Assembly (NCBI RefSeq): GCF_011382985.1
Contig: NZ_CP049933.1
Location: forward strand, 2,418,001-2,482,000
Source of the DNA: Leucobacter coleopterorum
GTDB taxonomy: Bacteria > Actinomycetota > Actinomycetes > Actinomycetales > Microbacteriaceae
Direction of reading: 5' to 3'
DNA: 64,000 nt
Every line of letters starts with the position of its first letter. Positions within the stretch are counted from its first letter, which is position 1. Both the position numbers and the translations under genes were made by a program. Positions 10,144 to 20,476 of the stretch are shown one piece after another. The notes under the pieces are model-generated. The model saw nothing but the letters and a program-made list of their open reading frames with translations. It did not search any database and was not told the DNA's origin.

Positions 10144-11567
10144 CTAGCCAACTCCCTCAAGCATCTCAGTGTGCGTATTGCCCACGTTATTGAGAACCTC
10201 GGGGCGGTTCACCTTGATCCACCAGAAGCGCACAAACGCGAGCAGCATGGTCGCCACAAAGATGTATGGAATCACATTGATCGGAAACGCGGGAACGGGA
10301 TACACGTTGGCGACAAACACGTACGCCATCGCCACGACCGCAACAACGGCACAGATCCACACGAGTGTGTTCTTCATGCCCCTGCGCCTCGTGTACACGA
10401 CCCCCGCAATTGCGACCAGCGCGTACGCAACCATGTACCCGTAGGTGCCGTACGTATCGACCCACACGGTGATGTCCATGGGGTGCGTTCCCATGAGCAG
10501 CAGAATAACGTCGAGCAGGATCGCCGCCGGTCCTGCAACGAGCAACACACGGTGCGGGTGAGGTGTGTCTCGTGGGTGCGCCCGAAACGCTCGGGCACAA
10601 TGCCTTCTTTGCCCATAACGTAGACGATGCGCCCAACCACGTTCAGCGGAGCAACAACAACAGCGAAGAACGAAGCGGCGACGCCAAATACCAGGATCGG
10701 CGCGAACCAGGCTGGCATGCCGATCCGCTCGTTGATCGACTGCAATGGGCTCGCGACCTCACCCAGCTCGTCACCGAGCACCGCGATCTGCGTGTAGGCG
10801 GCGAACACGTACAGCACACCCACAACGACGGCACTCCACATGATCGCACGCGGGATCGCGGTGTGTGGGTTGCGTGCCTCGCGACCAAGCGCGTCAGCTG
10901 AAGAGAACCCAACGAAACCGAGGATGCCCAGCACCATTCCGGCGGCGACACCTTGGAACGGCACACCTTCAAACGAGAACTGGGAGGGATCCCAAGCGTC
11001 TGGGCCAAGCCACACGAGCGACGACACGAGCAGCACCATGATGATGAACACCGACACGAGTTCAAGCACGAGCGAGATGCGTGCCGAAATGCGAATGCCG
11101 CGGATCGTGAAGAACGTGGCGAGCCCACCGATCACGATGGCGAGCACAATCAGCCACACGGTTCCGGTAGCCGGGACACCGAAGATCTGCAGCAGATCGG
11201 AGGCATACGAAACCGCGCCACCGAGGGAACCCGCCGCGATCCCCCACGAGCCAATGAGCAGGGCAACACCGGCAGCGAACGCACCGGTCGGGCCGAGACC
11301 CTTCGCAACGTAGGTGTAGAGCGAGCCCGCTGAGGCATGCTGGCGCGCGAACATCGACACGATGTAGCCAACGCAGAGGATCACGATCGTGGCCAAGAGG
11401 AAGGCCGACATTGTGCCGTTGCCTGCACCGAGGAAGATCGCTGCCGCGGTAAACGCGATGACGGCGCTGGGGGCGATGCTGGCGATGGCCTGGGCCGCGA
11501 GTTCGGGGCCCGACATCACCCCTTCGCGCAGGCCAGCATCGACCTTTCGTTCGGTTGTTTGTGTCAT
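10144..11567 (-). CDS. APC family amino acid/amine permease
   Basis: An integral-membrane amino acid or amine permease of the APC superfamily, about 475 residues, roughly 12 spans. Family features: EGVMSGPELAAQAIASIAPSAV in the first helix, SAGSLYTYVAKGLGP in helix 3, and GFVGFSSADALGREARNPHTAIP (the conserved E-A-R-N-P loop). The ATG at 11567 has an AGGAGAG Shine-Dalgarno. The frame breaks near 10552 (HLTRT then RVLLVAGPAAILLD; one C short), after which the last three helices follow. It is in line with the zinc alcohol dehydrogenase gene upstream, with PucR divergent, so it may take up an amine or amino alcohol oxidised by that enzyme (inference). Confidence 0.87.
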
Positions 11568-11608
11568 GACATCTCTCCTTTGAGTGACGGAATCTTGTGA
11601 GAAGTGGG

Positions 11609-12702
11609 TTACGGGATCAGCAGCGTGCGCAGCACGCCGCCAGCTTCAAGATCGTCGAGCGCCTCGGGCGCCTCGTCGAGGGGACGGCGGCCCGAGATGA
11701 GCGGATCAAGCATCAGCTGCCCGTCCATGTAGCGGTCGACCAGGGCAGGAATGTCGATGGAGGGGCGCACGGAACCGTAGTTGGAACCGAGGATCCGCTG
11801 ATCCGCTTCGGCGAGCACGAGCGGCTCGAAGGAGGCCTTCGCACCTGTCGGGGCAGGCCCACAATCACAGCTGCGCCACCGAGACCGAGCATCTGAATGG
11901 CCTGTTCGGTTGTTGAGGTGCGCCCGATGGCATCGAACACATAGTCGGCGCCATCCGGAAGGAGCTCGAAGAGTTGCTCAACCGCGTCGCGCTCGGAGGC
12001 ATCGATGCGATCGGTCGCACCGAACTGCAGCGCCATTGTAGTCTTCTCCGGGACAACATCGACAGCGATGATGCGCTCGGCGCCCGCAAGCTTCGCACCC
12101 TGCACAACGTTGAGGCCGACTCCCCGCAACCGATCACGGCGACCGTCGCACCGGGCTCGACGGCGGCGGTGTTGAGCACGGCACCAACACCCGTCGCAAC
12201 GGCGCAGCCAACCACGGCGATGACGTCCAGCGGAGCATCGTCACGAACCTTGATGGCACCGGACGCCGGAACGATCGTTTCTTCGGCGAAGGAGGAGACG
12301 CCGAGGTAGTGGTGCAGTGGTTCCTCCCCAGGCTGAGCCGCGAGGTGCCGTCGAAGAGCACACCCTTCGGCGCGACCACGGTAGCCACCTTCTGGCAGCG
12401 CGCCTCGTGCCCCTGCAGGCAGTAGCGGCACTCACCACACGGCGGCACCCAGCTCAGCACCACGTGATCGCCAACTGCGAGCGAGGTCACCCCCTCACCC
12501 AGTTCTGTGACAACGCCCGACCCCTCGTGCCCCATCACCATCGGTGCCGGAGCATCCCACTCGCCACGCTTCACGTGCAGATCAGAGTGGCAGACACCCG
12601 CCGCCGCAATCTTCACTCGCACCTCGCCCGCTCTGGGGCAGCGAGCGTGACGTCGGCGATTTCGGCGCGGGTTGCGGGATCGCGGAAGATCACGGCTTTC
12701 AT
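11609..12702 (-). CDS. Zinc-dependent alcohol dehydrogenase (MDR family), four frameshifts
   Basis: A medium-chain zinc alcohol dehydrogenase of about 365 residues. Catalytic-zinc motifs GVCHSDLH and GHEGSGVV, the structural zinc lobe CGECRYCLQGHEARC and the Rossmann motif VIGCGGVGLNVVQGAK (after repair) are all present. The ATG at 12702 follows AAAGGAGTTTCC. The frame is broken near 12637, 12328, 12124 and 11855, each repaired by one added G or C in a homopolymer. No stop-codon substitution is seen, so I favour an active gene with sequencing errors. It precedes the APC permease and diverges from a PucR regulator. The three probably form one catabolic unit for an alcohol or amine; the substrate is unknown. 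Confidence 0.83.
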
Positions 12703-12877
12703 GGAAACTCCTTTGTTGCTGAGTGCGTTTGCGTGCGCACACGCTCGTGACGAGCCACATGGCATGTTCTCGCCACGAGCGGTGACTTGGACGATGCTAC
12801 GTAGTGTTTTGGTGTACTGTCACTGCGCCAATTGCTGAACTTGCTTCAATAGATTCAACACTTGGTACACTTTTTGC

Positions 12878-14311
12878 ATGTCGCTCGACTTGCAAGCCAT
12901 CGTTCGTGCGGTGGGCGGCGAGTGCCTGCATCACCGCATTTCGGATCGCGCCCGCGTCGACGGGGTCGCCCACATCGACGCGTTTGTGGTGGTCGGCAAC
13001 CCCGACTATGCGACGCTTGTAACCGGGTCATTCAGTGAGCTTCATGATCGCCTCGGGGATCCTGCGCCTGCGAGCGATCCCCTGCTCAACGCCGTGTTTG
13101 TGACCCACGAGAACTCGGCCAAACTTCGGGCACTACTCGCGCGCCACCGCATGACCGGGATCCTCGGCACGCACCTCGACGGCGCCGCGTTGCACGCGAC
13201 CCTGACAACCCTCATCTCCGAGGATCGCGCGGCCTCCGACCGCCTCGTCGCCGCCGGCATGAACGTGCTGACGCAGGTCGCACGCAGGGGTGGCGTCACC
13301 GCAGTAATTGCCGAACTTGCACGCCGAATTGATGGCTGGGCGGTACTGCTCGACACCCAGGGCCAGCTCATCGCGAGCGCCGGGGCCGGGCGATTGCACA
13401 TTTCCGATGCCGTCGCCGTCGCGCTCGGCCGCCCGGTTCGGGTGCGACACGAGGGCCTACAGGTGCACCAGGTTGGTTCAGATCGGGACCTTGCCGGGCA
13501 CCTCGTCATTGCGACCCGTTCTAGCTCGACCAGCCGTTCCCGCGACCTAGCGACCCAAGCCGCGGCACTGTTCGACCTGCTACTGCGCACCCACGACCCC
13601 TCACGAACAGAACGCCTCGGCAGAGGCGCTCTGTATGGGATTCTGATCGAGGGCGGCTCAGAGTCCAGCGCCCTGCTGCGGCGTTGGGGTGTGCACGAGT
13701 CGAGCCTCACCGCCTTTGCCCTCGGCACGCGCACACGCACTATTGACCTCGAGCGCACGCTGCGACGCTGGTTCGACGAGTTGGGCGCGGAGCACATCTT
13801 CGCTGCCGGACCCGACGGCGTTCGCGGCTTCGTGCGCGACGACCTTGCCGCGGAACTCGCCTCGCGGGTGAAAACATTCGAATCAATGGGCGGCCTGGTT
13901 GCCCTTGGGCTCGGTGATCCTGCCCTCACCGAACAGCTCAACTGCAGCGCGGCGCAAGCACGACAGGCCCTCGAGACCGCTCTCGAAGAGGGCCACCGAG
14001 TTGTCCACTACTCGCGGCTTCCCGCGGTGTCTCTCGTGTTGAAAGGCCTCAGTGGTGCGCCGCGGGATCAGCTGGCGAGTGTGCTCGATCCCCTCTTGAA
14101 TAGCGACGGCACCCCCGGTGAGCTCGCCCACACCCTGCGCGTGTTTCTTGCCGAGCACGGCGCGCACCGCCGCAGCGCAGAGCGCCTCGGAGTGCACCGC
14201 CAAACTCTCGTCGCCCGCATCCGCCGGATCGAAGACATCACGGGTCTGTCGATGGACCAGGCCGACGACCGCGCGACCGCCTGGCTCGCACTGCGGGCGG
14301 CGGGACTGTGA
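12878..14311 (+). CDS. PucR family transcriptional regulator
   Basis: A 477-residue regulator, intact. The C-terminal PucR helix-turn-helix is clear: LAHTLRVFLAEHGAHRRSAERLGVHRQTLVARIRRIEDITG. The middle part resembles the GGDEF-like/CdaR-type region of this family (ESSALLRRWGVHESSLTAFALG), and the N-terminal 170 residues form a sensor region. It is divergent from the zinc alcohol dehydrogenase and APC permease, with 175 bp between, so it is the likely activator of that pair. PucR/CdaR proteins usually activate catabolic genes in response to a substrate; the effector here is not known. Confidence 0.88.
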   Translation: MSLDLQAIVRAVGGECLHHRISDRARVDGVAHIDAFVVVGNPDYATLVTGSFSELHDRLGDPAPASDPLLNAVFVTHENSAKLRALLARHRMTGILGTHLDGAALHATLTTLISEDRAASDRLVAAGMNVLTQVARRGGVTAVIAELARRIDGWAVLLDTQGQLIASAGAGRLHISDAVAVALGRPVRVRHEGLQVHQVGSDRDLAGHLVIATRSSSTSRSRDLATQAAALFDLLLRTHDPSRTERLGRGALYGILIEGGSESSALLRRWGVHESSLTAFALGTRTRTIDLERTLRRWFDELGAEHIFAAGPDGVRGFVRDDLAAELASRVKTFESMGGLVALGLGDPALTEQLNCSAAQARQALETALEEGHRVVHYSRLPAVSLVLKGLSGAPRDQLASVLDPLLNSDGTPGELAHTLRVFLAEHGAHRRSAERLGVHRQTLVARIRRIEDITGLSMDQADDRATAWLALRAAGL

Positions 14312-14328
14312 GCGCGTTGTAGCACTCC

Positions 14329-16008
14329 CTAGCCGGGCAGGCGAGGAATGGCCGCGACCAAACGCTGTGTATAGGGGTCAGCCGGCGCCCGCAGCACCTC
14401 AGCGGTCGGGCCCTGCTCAACGATCCGCCCCCGGTCAAGCACCGCGGTTCGCTCGCACGTAGCCGCCACCGTGCCCAGATCATGGGACACCATCACCAGG
14501 GCAAGCCCGGACTCCTCACGCAACGACCTCAACAGGTCAATGACCTGCGTGCGGGTGCTCACATCGAGCGCACTCACCGGCTCGTCGGCAATCAGCACCC
14601 GCGGCCGCACGACCGTCGCGCGCGCAATCGCGATCCGCTGTCGCTGACCGCCCGAGAACTCGTGCGGGTACCGTGTCGCCGCATCTGCCGGAAGCCCCAC
14701 GGTCTCGAGCGCCCGCGTAACCCGCGGCCGTGCTGCGTCACCACGCGCTATGCCGAGCGACTCCAGCGGTTCGGCAATGATCCGATCCACGCGCTGCCTC
14801 GGGTCAAGCGACGAGTAAGGATCTTGAAACACCGCCTGCACACTCTCGCGAAAACGACGCATCGCCGCGCGATCCCGAAGCTGCAGCGCGGTCCCATCAA
14901 ACCGCACCTCACCACTCGCGGGAGCCACAAGCCCCAGCAGCAGCGCCAGAAGCGTAGACTTACCCGCACCCGATTCACCGACGATGCCGAGAGATTCACC
15001 GGCTCGAATCATTACGCTCACGTCGTGCAGGATCACGCCCCGCCCATACGAGAAACTTACGTTGTCGGCCTCAATCACCGTCATCGCTGCTCCTTTTGTT
15101 GTGGGCGGTGTCGGGATCGGGATCGGCGCTGTCAGGATCAGGGTCCGCACCCGCGTCAGAGATGCCTGCAGCAGCCCCGCCTCACCCAGTGCCGCATCAA
15201 GCGCCCGCGCGTGAGCCACCAACTGCACAGTGTAGGGGTGCTGCGGATCACGAACCACCTCTGCAACAGCTCCCTGTTCTACCACCACACCGTCACGCAG
15301 CACCAGCACTCGATCGACCATTCGCGACACCACCGCGAGGTCATGGCTAATAAACAACAGTCCCATGCCGCGCTCCACCACAAGCCGTTCGAGCAGCGTC
15401 AACACCTCGTCTTGCACCGTCACATCGAGCGCGGTTGTCGGTTCATCGGCGACCAACAGCCGCGGCTGTGCGGCGAGCGCGAGGGCGATCGCAATACGCT
15501 GCCGCTGGCCACCAGAGAGCTCGTGCGGGTAGGCGCGTGCGATCCGCGGTTCTGCGAGGCTCACCTCAGCGAGCGACTCAGCAACGGCGCGCTGCAGTTC
15601 AGCTCCGCGCAGCCCGCGGTGCCTGCGTAACGGCTCAGCAATCTGTTTTCCGACGCGCATCAGTGGGTCGAGTGCGGTCAGCGGTTCCTGAAATACAATG
15701 CCCGCGACCGCACCGCGCAACGGTCTGAGCTGCGCCTCACTGGCTCCGAGTGTTTCAACCCCGGTAAGGCGCACTGATCCTGTGGCGAGAAGCCCCTCGG
15801 CGAGCAATCCCGTGAGTGCGAGCGAGGTGAGGGACTTGCCGGATCCCGACTCCCCAATCAGCCCGACGCGTTCACCGGGGGCAATCTCAAACGAGAGATC
15901 GCGCACAAGTTCGGTGTCACCCGCGTGGATCGAGAGTGCGTCAACACGCAGAAGTTCGGCTGTCTGCTGCTGTTGAGAGTTCCTCCCAGCAGAGTGATGC
16001 TCAGTCAC
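14329..16008 (-). CDS. Oligopeptide ABC transporter, fused double ATPase, second system
   Basis: A complete 559-residue ATPase with two ABC domains. Domain 1: Walker A GESGSGKS, signature ELSGGQRQR, Walker B LLVADEPTTALD. Domain 2: Walker A GESGAGKST, signature EFSGGQRQR, Walker B VLIADEPVSALD. I chose the GTG at 16008, which overlaps the permease stop by 8 bases (GTGACTGA) and has AAGGAG upstream. It is the last gene of a four-gene operon that reads leftward from the binding protein at 19345. It is intact, in contrast to its paralogue at the left edge, which has the same DppD-DppF fused layout. Confidence 0.92.
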   Translation of the reverse strand: MTEHHSAGRNSQQQQTAELLRVDALSIHAGDTELVRDLSFEIAPGERVGLIGESGSGKSLTSLALTGLLAEGLLATGSVRLTGVETLGASEAQLRPLRGAVAGIVFQEPLTALDPLMRVGKQIAEPLRRHRGLRGAELQRAVAESLAEVSLAEPRIARAYPHELSGGQRQRIAIALALAAQPRLLVADEPTTALDVTVQDEVLTLLERLVVERGMGLLFISHDLAVVSRMVDRVLVLRDGVVVEQGAVAEVVRDPQHPYTVQLVAHARALDAALGEAGLLQASLTRVRTLILTAPIPIPTPPTTKGAAMTVIEADNVSFSYGRGVILHDVSVMIRAGESLGIVGESGAGKSTLLALLLGLVAPASGEVRFDGTALQLRDRAAMRRFRESVQAVFQDPYSSLDPRQRVDRIIAEPLESLGIARGDAARPRVTRALETVGLPADAATRYPHEFSGGQRQRIAIARATVVRPRVLIADEPVSALDVSTRTQVIDLLRSLREESGLALVMVSHDLGTVAATCERTAVLDRGRIVEQGPTAEVLRAPADPYTQRLVAAIPRLPG

Positions 16009-16833
16009 GACGACTCCTTCCGCGGCGGGTCGGGTCAGTGAGGTCGCGCAGACCGTCAGCAACAAAGTTCACACCGAGCACCAGCACAACAAGCGCAATA
16101 CCCGGCGCAATGGCACCGGCTGGCGCGTTGAACACAGTCCCCTGCGCTTCCTGCAGCAGCCGACCCCACGAGGCGTTTGGTGGCGGCGCGCCGAGCCCAA
16201 GGTATGAGAGGCTGGCTTCGGCGAGCACCGCGGCCCCGAACTGCAGCGCGAGTGTCACCGCGAGTGTGGGCGCAATGTTCGGCAGCACGTGCAGGCGAAT
16301 GATCCCGAGAGTGCGCGTACCACTCGTGCGCGCCGCGGTCACGTACTGCGACCCCACGACTCGTTTTGCGAGCACCCGCGAAATGCGCGCCACCACGGCC
16401 GACATCGCGAGCCCAATCGCAAGAATCGCAGACCCGAGTGAGGGCGGCTGCAGCGCCACAATCAGCATCGCCGTGAGCAACACGGGGAACGCGATCGCGA
16501 CATCTAAAAACGCGGCAATCGCGTCGTCAAGCCACGGCAGCGCAAACGCCGCGATGAGACCCAGCACAAGCCCCAGCACGGCAGCGATCAGCACCGAGCC
16601 GATTCCCACCGTAAGCGCGATCTGCGCCCCCGCCATCAGTCGGCTGAGCAGATCACGACCCAGCTTGTCGGTGCCGAGCAGGTGCTCGGCACTCGGCGGC
16701 GAGAGCCTGCCACCGGAGGTATCGTCGAGGGGTAGGGCAACCACACGAGCGACACGAGTGCAACGATCACCACCACAGACACGAGCGCGATCCCGAACCA
16801 CAGCGTGGTTCTGCGAGTTGTTGCCGCGCTCAT
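16001..16833 (-). CDS. Oligopeptide ABC transporter permease, DppC type, second system
   Basis: A DppC-type permease of about 278 residues. It begins MSAATTRRTTLWFGIALVS with ATGA overlap to the preceding permease. It then shows HLLGTDKLGRDLLSRLMAGA (the family loop), a permease core and the end EASLSYLGLGAPPPNASWG followed by one more helix. Its stop overlaps the ATPase start. One C is missing near 16735 (SLVWLPYP then LDDTSGGRLSPPSAEH). Five or six membrane spans are visible. Confidence 0.87.
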
Positions 16834-17791
16834 CCGTCGACCCCCACACTGCGCCGCAAGCGAGGATCCACGAGGCGCTGCGCCAGATCCGCTCCAAACC
16901 CGACGAGCAACACCAGCAGTGTCGTTATCACCAGCACACCCTGAATCGCCGCAAAATCGTGCTTCGCGATGCCGTCGACCAAAAAACTTCCGAGGCCGGG
17001 GAGCGCGAACACACTCTCTACCACCACGGCCCGAGCAGCGTCGATGCAAGTTCAATACCCAGAACCGAAATCACTGGCACAACGCCATTGCGCAGCCCGT
17101 GCCGCCAGAGTGCCTCACCAAAACCCGAACCGTGGGCGCGCGCCGTGCGCAGGTAGTCACTGCCGAGCACGTCAAGCGTCGCCGACCGCACATAGCGTGT
17201 GAGCGAAGCTCCCATCACGCACGAAATTGCGATGGCTGGCAGTATCAGCGAAGAGAACGCCCCCGAGGTATCGGCCCAGCCGTCGCTCGGAAACCCTCCG
17301 GTCGGAAACCAACCGAGACCCAGCCCAAAGATCCACACCAAAATAATGCCGACCCAAAACACCGGCACCGCAATGCCCAACTGTGCGATCCCCGAGAGCA
17401 CCATGCCGTACCAACGGTCGGCGTGCAGCGCGCTCAGCACTCCACCCAGCAGCGCAAACACGCTCGCGAGTACAAAGGCCATGAGCGTGAGCGGGATCGT
17501 CACCCCAAGTCGCGACACGAGCTCAGGCCCGATCTGCGCGCCAGTGATGAGTGATTCACCCAGGTCCGGTCGCACGACCTGCCCCATCCAGTTCACAAAC
17601 TGGGTGAGGATCGGCTGATCCGACCCCACCTGAGCCCTCGCGGCCTCGATCTGCTCTGGTGTGGCATTGACCGAGAGCAACGCGTTTGCCGGGTCACCCG
17701 GCAGCAGGCGCAGCAGCACAAAGATCGCCACCATTGCCAGCAGCAGGGAGGCCACGAGAAGCGCACTGCGGCGAAGCACGTAGTGAATCAT
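16830..17791 (-). CDS. Oligopeptide ABC transporter permease, DppB type, second system
   Basis: A DppB-type permease of about 320 residues. It starts MIHYVLRRSALLVASLLLAM and has the LRLLPGDPANALL loop, the helix TPEQIEAARAQVG, and the end VLLVGFGADLAQRLVDPRLRR. One G is missing near 17030, where ASTLLG must join AVVVESVFALPGLG. The ATG at 17791 lies 24 bp after the binding-protein stop. It pairs with the DppC-type gene, with which it shares an ATGA overlap. Confidence 0.88.
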
Positions 17792-17815
17792 GTGGGTAAT
17801 GTTGAGTTCTCGCGG

Positions 17816-19345
17816 TTATTTCTTGACGATGTTGTACGCGAAGAACTGCGAGTTGAGGCCGTTTACCGGATACCCCGACACATCGTTCGAGGCCACCACA
17901 ATCTGCGGGTAGAGGTACAGCCAAGCGCTCGCGGCGTCACCCGCGATCTGCCGGTTTGCCTTTTTCAGCAAGTCGGTCTGCTCTGTTTCGCTCGTTGCCT
18001 GTTCGGCGTCGGCGATCCACTTGGTGACCTCCGCGTTGTTGTAACCCCAGTAGAAATCGGGGTTGCCGTACCACACCACATCGCGATCATTTACGTGCTC
18101 TTGCAGGGTTGCCTCGAAGTCGTGCTCCTTAAACACCTTCGTGTACCACTCGTCTGCCGTGATGGTGTTGATCTTTACGGTAATGCCGACCTTCTTGAGC
18201 TCGGACTGCAAAAACTCGGCGACGGCGGGGTGAGGATCGTAACTCGGCGTATCGAGGGTAAACTCAAAGCCCTGCTCGAGCCCCGCCTCTTTCAGCAGTT
18301 TCTTCGAGCGCTCGGGGTCGTAAGGATTCAGGTCGTTGAGATCTTCGTACCAGGGGTCGCTCGGCGGCACCATCGAGCCGATAAGCGTGCCGTAGTCACC
18401 CCAGATCGCGTTCAAAAGCTTTTTGCGATCCACTGCGGAGTACACCGCCTGGCGCACCTTCGTGTCGTTGAAGGGGGCTACGCGATCGTTAAACGCAAGC
18501 AGCTCCTTAGTGGTCGACTGCCCCTCGCTGATGGTGAACTTGCCGCCCTGCTCAAACTGCGGCAGCGAGTCGGGGTTCTGCACACTCGTGATGAGATCAA
18601 TGCGCCCGCTCTGCAACGCGGAGTCTTCTGCAGTCGCATCGGTGAAGTAGTTGAACACCACCTTCGCGTTCTTCGCTTTCTCACCCCAGTAATCGTCTGA
18701 GCGGTTGAGCGTCAGTGTGCTGCCGCGCTTCCACTCGCCGAGCTGGTACGGGCCGGTGCCGTCGGCAGTCTTCTCAATGTCGGTGGCGTCTGCGTTAATG
18801 ATCCAGACATACGAGAGGAGGTACGGGAACGAGATCGAGCGCTGCTTGAGAGTGAACACAACGGTCTGGTCGTCGGGTGTGTCGATCTTGTCGATCACCT
18901 CGAAGTTTTTCTTGCGCGCCGACTGCGAATCGGCTGCGGTAACCGCTTCGAGGCTCGCCTTTACGTCTGCAGAGGTGAGGGTTTTGCCCGAGTGGAATTT
19001 GACTCCCTCACGAAGCTTGGCGGTGTAGGTGAGACCGTCGTCGCTTGCTTTGATCTCTGTGGCGAGCAGGGGTGAGGTCTTACCGTCGTCGTCGAGCCTG
19101 AAAAGGCCCTCGTAGACGTTGCCGGTGAGCGCTTCGGTCACCCCCTGGCCGCCGCCAGCGGTGTTGCTGAGGTTTACCGGTTCGTAGAGTGAACCGATCT
19201 GGATCGTGGCAGACTCGCTGTCGCCTGCGCCATTTGTGCTCCCCGCACCACCGTTGGACGAGCACGCCGTCAGCACCAGCGCTGCTACAGAGAGCGCGCC
19301 TAAGGCGAGCAGGAGGCTTTTGGGATTTCTTCTCATGGCGTTCAT
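17816..19345 (-). CDS. Oligopeptide ABC transporter substrate-binding lipoprotein, second system
   Basis: A family 5 solute-binding lipoprotein of about 509 residues, intact. The signal peptide MNAMRRNPKSLLLALGALSV ends in the lipobox LTAC, then a Gly/Ser-rich linker. Fold markers include EPVNLSNTAGGGQGVTEALT, GVKFHSGKTLTSADVKASLE, FPYLLSYVWIINA and GTGPYQLGEWKRGSTLTL. The ATG at 19345 has AAGGAAAG upstream; an inner ATG at 19336 is an alternative. It leads the operon with two permeases and the fused ATPase. A DUF1684 gene lies immediately upstream on the same strand. Confidence 0.92.
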   Translation of the reverse strand: MNAMRRNPKSLLLALGALSVAALVLTACSSNGGAGSTNGAGDSESATIQIGSLYEPVNLSNTAGGGQGVTEALTGNVYEGLFRLDDDGKTSPLLATEIKASDDGLTYTAKLREGVKFHSGKTLTSADVKASLEAVTAADSQSARKKNFEVIDKIDTPDDQTVVFTLKQRSISFPYLLSYVWIINADATDIEKTADGTGPYQLGEWKRGSTLTLNRSDDYWGEKAKNAKVVFNYFTDATAEDSALQSGRIDLITSVQNPDSLPQFEQGGKFTISEGQSTTKELLAFNDRVAPFNDTKVRQAVYSAVDRKKLLNAIWGDYGTLIGSMVPPSDPWYEDLNDLNPYDPERSKKLLKEAGLEQGFEFTLDTPSYDPHPAVAEFLQSELKKVGITVKINTITADEWYTKVFKEHDFEATLQEHVNDRDVVWYGNPDFYWGYNNAEVTKWIADAEQATSETEQTDLLKKANRQIAGDAASAWLYLYPQIVVASNDVSGYPVNGLNSQFFAYNIVKK

Positions 19346-19446
19346 AATCGCGGTACTTTCCTTGGAGCTTTGGGAGGATACGGGAGTGGCCTCGCGGTGA
19401 GCGGCTGAGTGCTTCGCTCCCGCAGCCGTGTACTGAGAGCGGGTGT

Positions 19447-20220
19447 CTAGATCGCGTCGTAGATATCGAAGCCGTCGCGAAACACAGGAATTCGTTCGCC
19501 CGCGATCACGGGCCAAGGAAGTCTGTTTTGTGGGGGCGGCATCGGACAGTTGTACTGCGCGGAGAATCCGCAGGGCGGCACAAAGGCGCGGTTGAAGTCA
19601 AGGATCACGCGGTCAGGTGATTCGGTTCGCTCAACAAAGAGAAAGCGTCCCGCACCGTAGGTGCCCGACTCGTCTTGTTTGCCGTTGGTCGGGTCACCAA
19701 ACACCAGCAGGAGCGAGCCGTCATCGTCAAAAGCTGAAAGCGTGAAGCGCTGACCGTTACGCTCGAACGTAATGTCGCCGGGAACAACCAGTTCACGCGT
19801 GCCACCCGCATCCCGAATGTGCTCAAACGGGATCGTGCGCTCTGCATCTACCGCCGTAAACGCAGCCTCGACCACCCAGTCTGGGTTGTACGGGAACGTC
19901 TCGGTGCGCTCAAACGCCCGGATCGCGGGAGCATTGGCGTTCCACACGCGAAGACCGTGTTCAATGGCACCGGTGTGAATGTTGCGTCGTTGCAGAGGTG
20001 TGACGGTGATGTCGCTATCTGCAGCGGCCTGTTCAGCATCGAGCAGTTCCTTTGCCGTGGCCTCATCAGCGTGCTCCGGAAACCAACGTGTTTCCGTCAG
20101 GCTTAGGTTGCCAGTAGCGGAGGTGACCGCTGTTGCGCGTTGTTCCTTCCACGCTTCGTGCAACAACTCAGCCTCAAGAAGTGCCTGCTGATCACTGGAT
20201 GATCGTGTTTCCGTGCTCAC
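19447..20220 (-). CDS. DUF1684 family protein
   Basis: About 257 residues, intact. The C-terminal signature of DUF1684 is clear: DFNRAFVPPCGFSAQYNCPMPPPQNRLPWPV, quoted here only to show the DFNRA...PPC and CPxPPxxNRLP blocks. Upstream comes a beta-rich half containing GGTRELVVPGDITF, YGAGRFLFVER and DESGTYGAGRF. Function is unknown for the family. I favour the GTG at 20220; an upstream frame to 20286 exists but lacks family-like sequence. It lies about 100 bp upstream of the second oligopeptide operon on the same strand, so co-transcription is possible. Confidence 0.82.
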   Translation of the reverse strand: MSTETRSSSDQQALLEAELLHEAWKEQRATAVTSATGNLSLTETRWFPEHADEATAKELLDAEQAAADSDITVTPLQRRNIHTGAIEHGLRVWNANAPAIRAFERTETFPYNPDWVVEAAFTAVDAERTIPFEHIRDAGGTRELVVPGDITFERNGQRFTLSAFDDDGSLLLVFGDPTNGKQDESGTYGAGRFLFVERTESPDRVILDFNRAFVPPCGFSAQYNCPMPPPQNRLPWPVIAGERIPVFRDGFDIYDAI

Positions 20221-20476
20221 GTATGCTCGTCTTTCTACAGCCCCAACATATAAAGTTTGTGAAAGTGTCACATTCACACACCTCAAGTATTATGGCACAA
20301 GCGTTGTGTGGTCGTGCTGTCTCCGAAACTGTCTGGCTAGAACACACGACCTGAGCTATCGATCGTTGGGAGTTTGTCGCTTGGCCGGGGAGTCAACCGA
20401 CAATTCGGCACAGCTCGAAGAGCCGTAAGGGCAGGCTGACCGAACAAGGCGAGTGGTAAACCCGCGAAGCCATTCC

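Noticed and set aside
13042-13941. A 299-codon open frame antisense to the PucR gene
   Set aside because: Arg/Ser/Ala-rich composition without domains, and it mirrors codon bias of the real gene on the other strand.
14482-15630. A 382-codon open frame antisense to the fused ATPase gene
   Set aside because: His/Arg-rich, low-complexity translation with no recognisable fold; a shadow of the ATPase gene.
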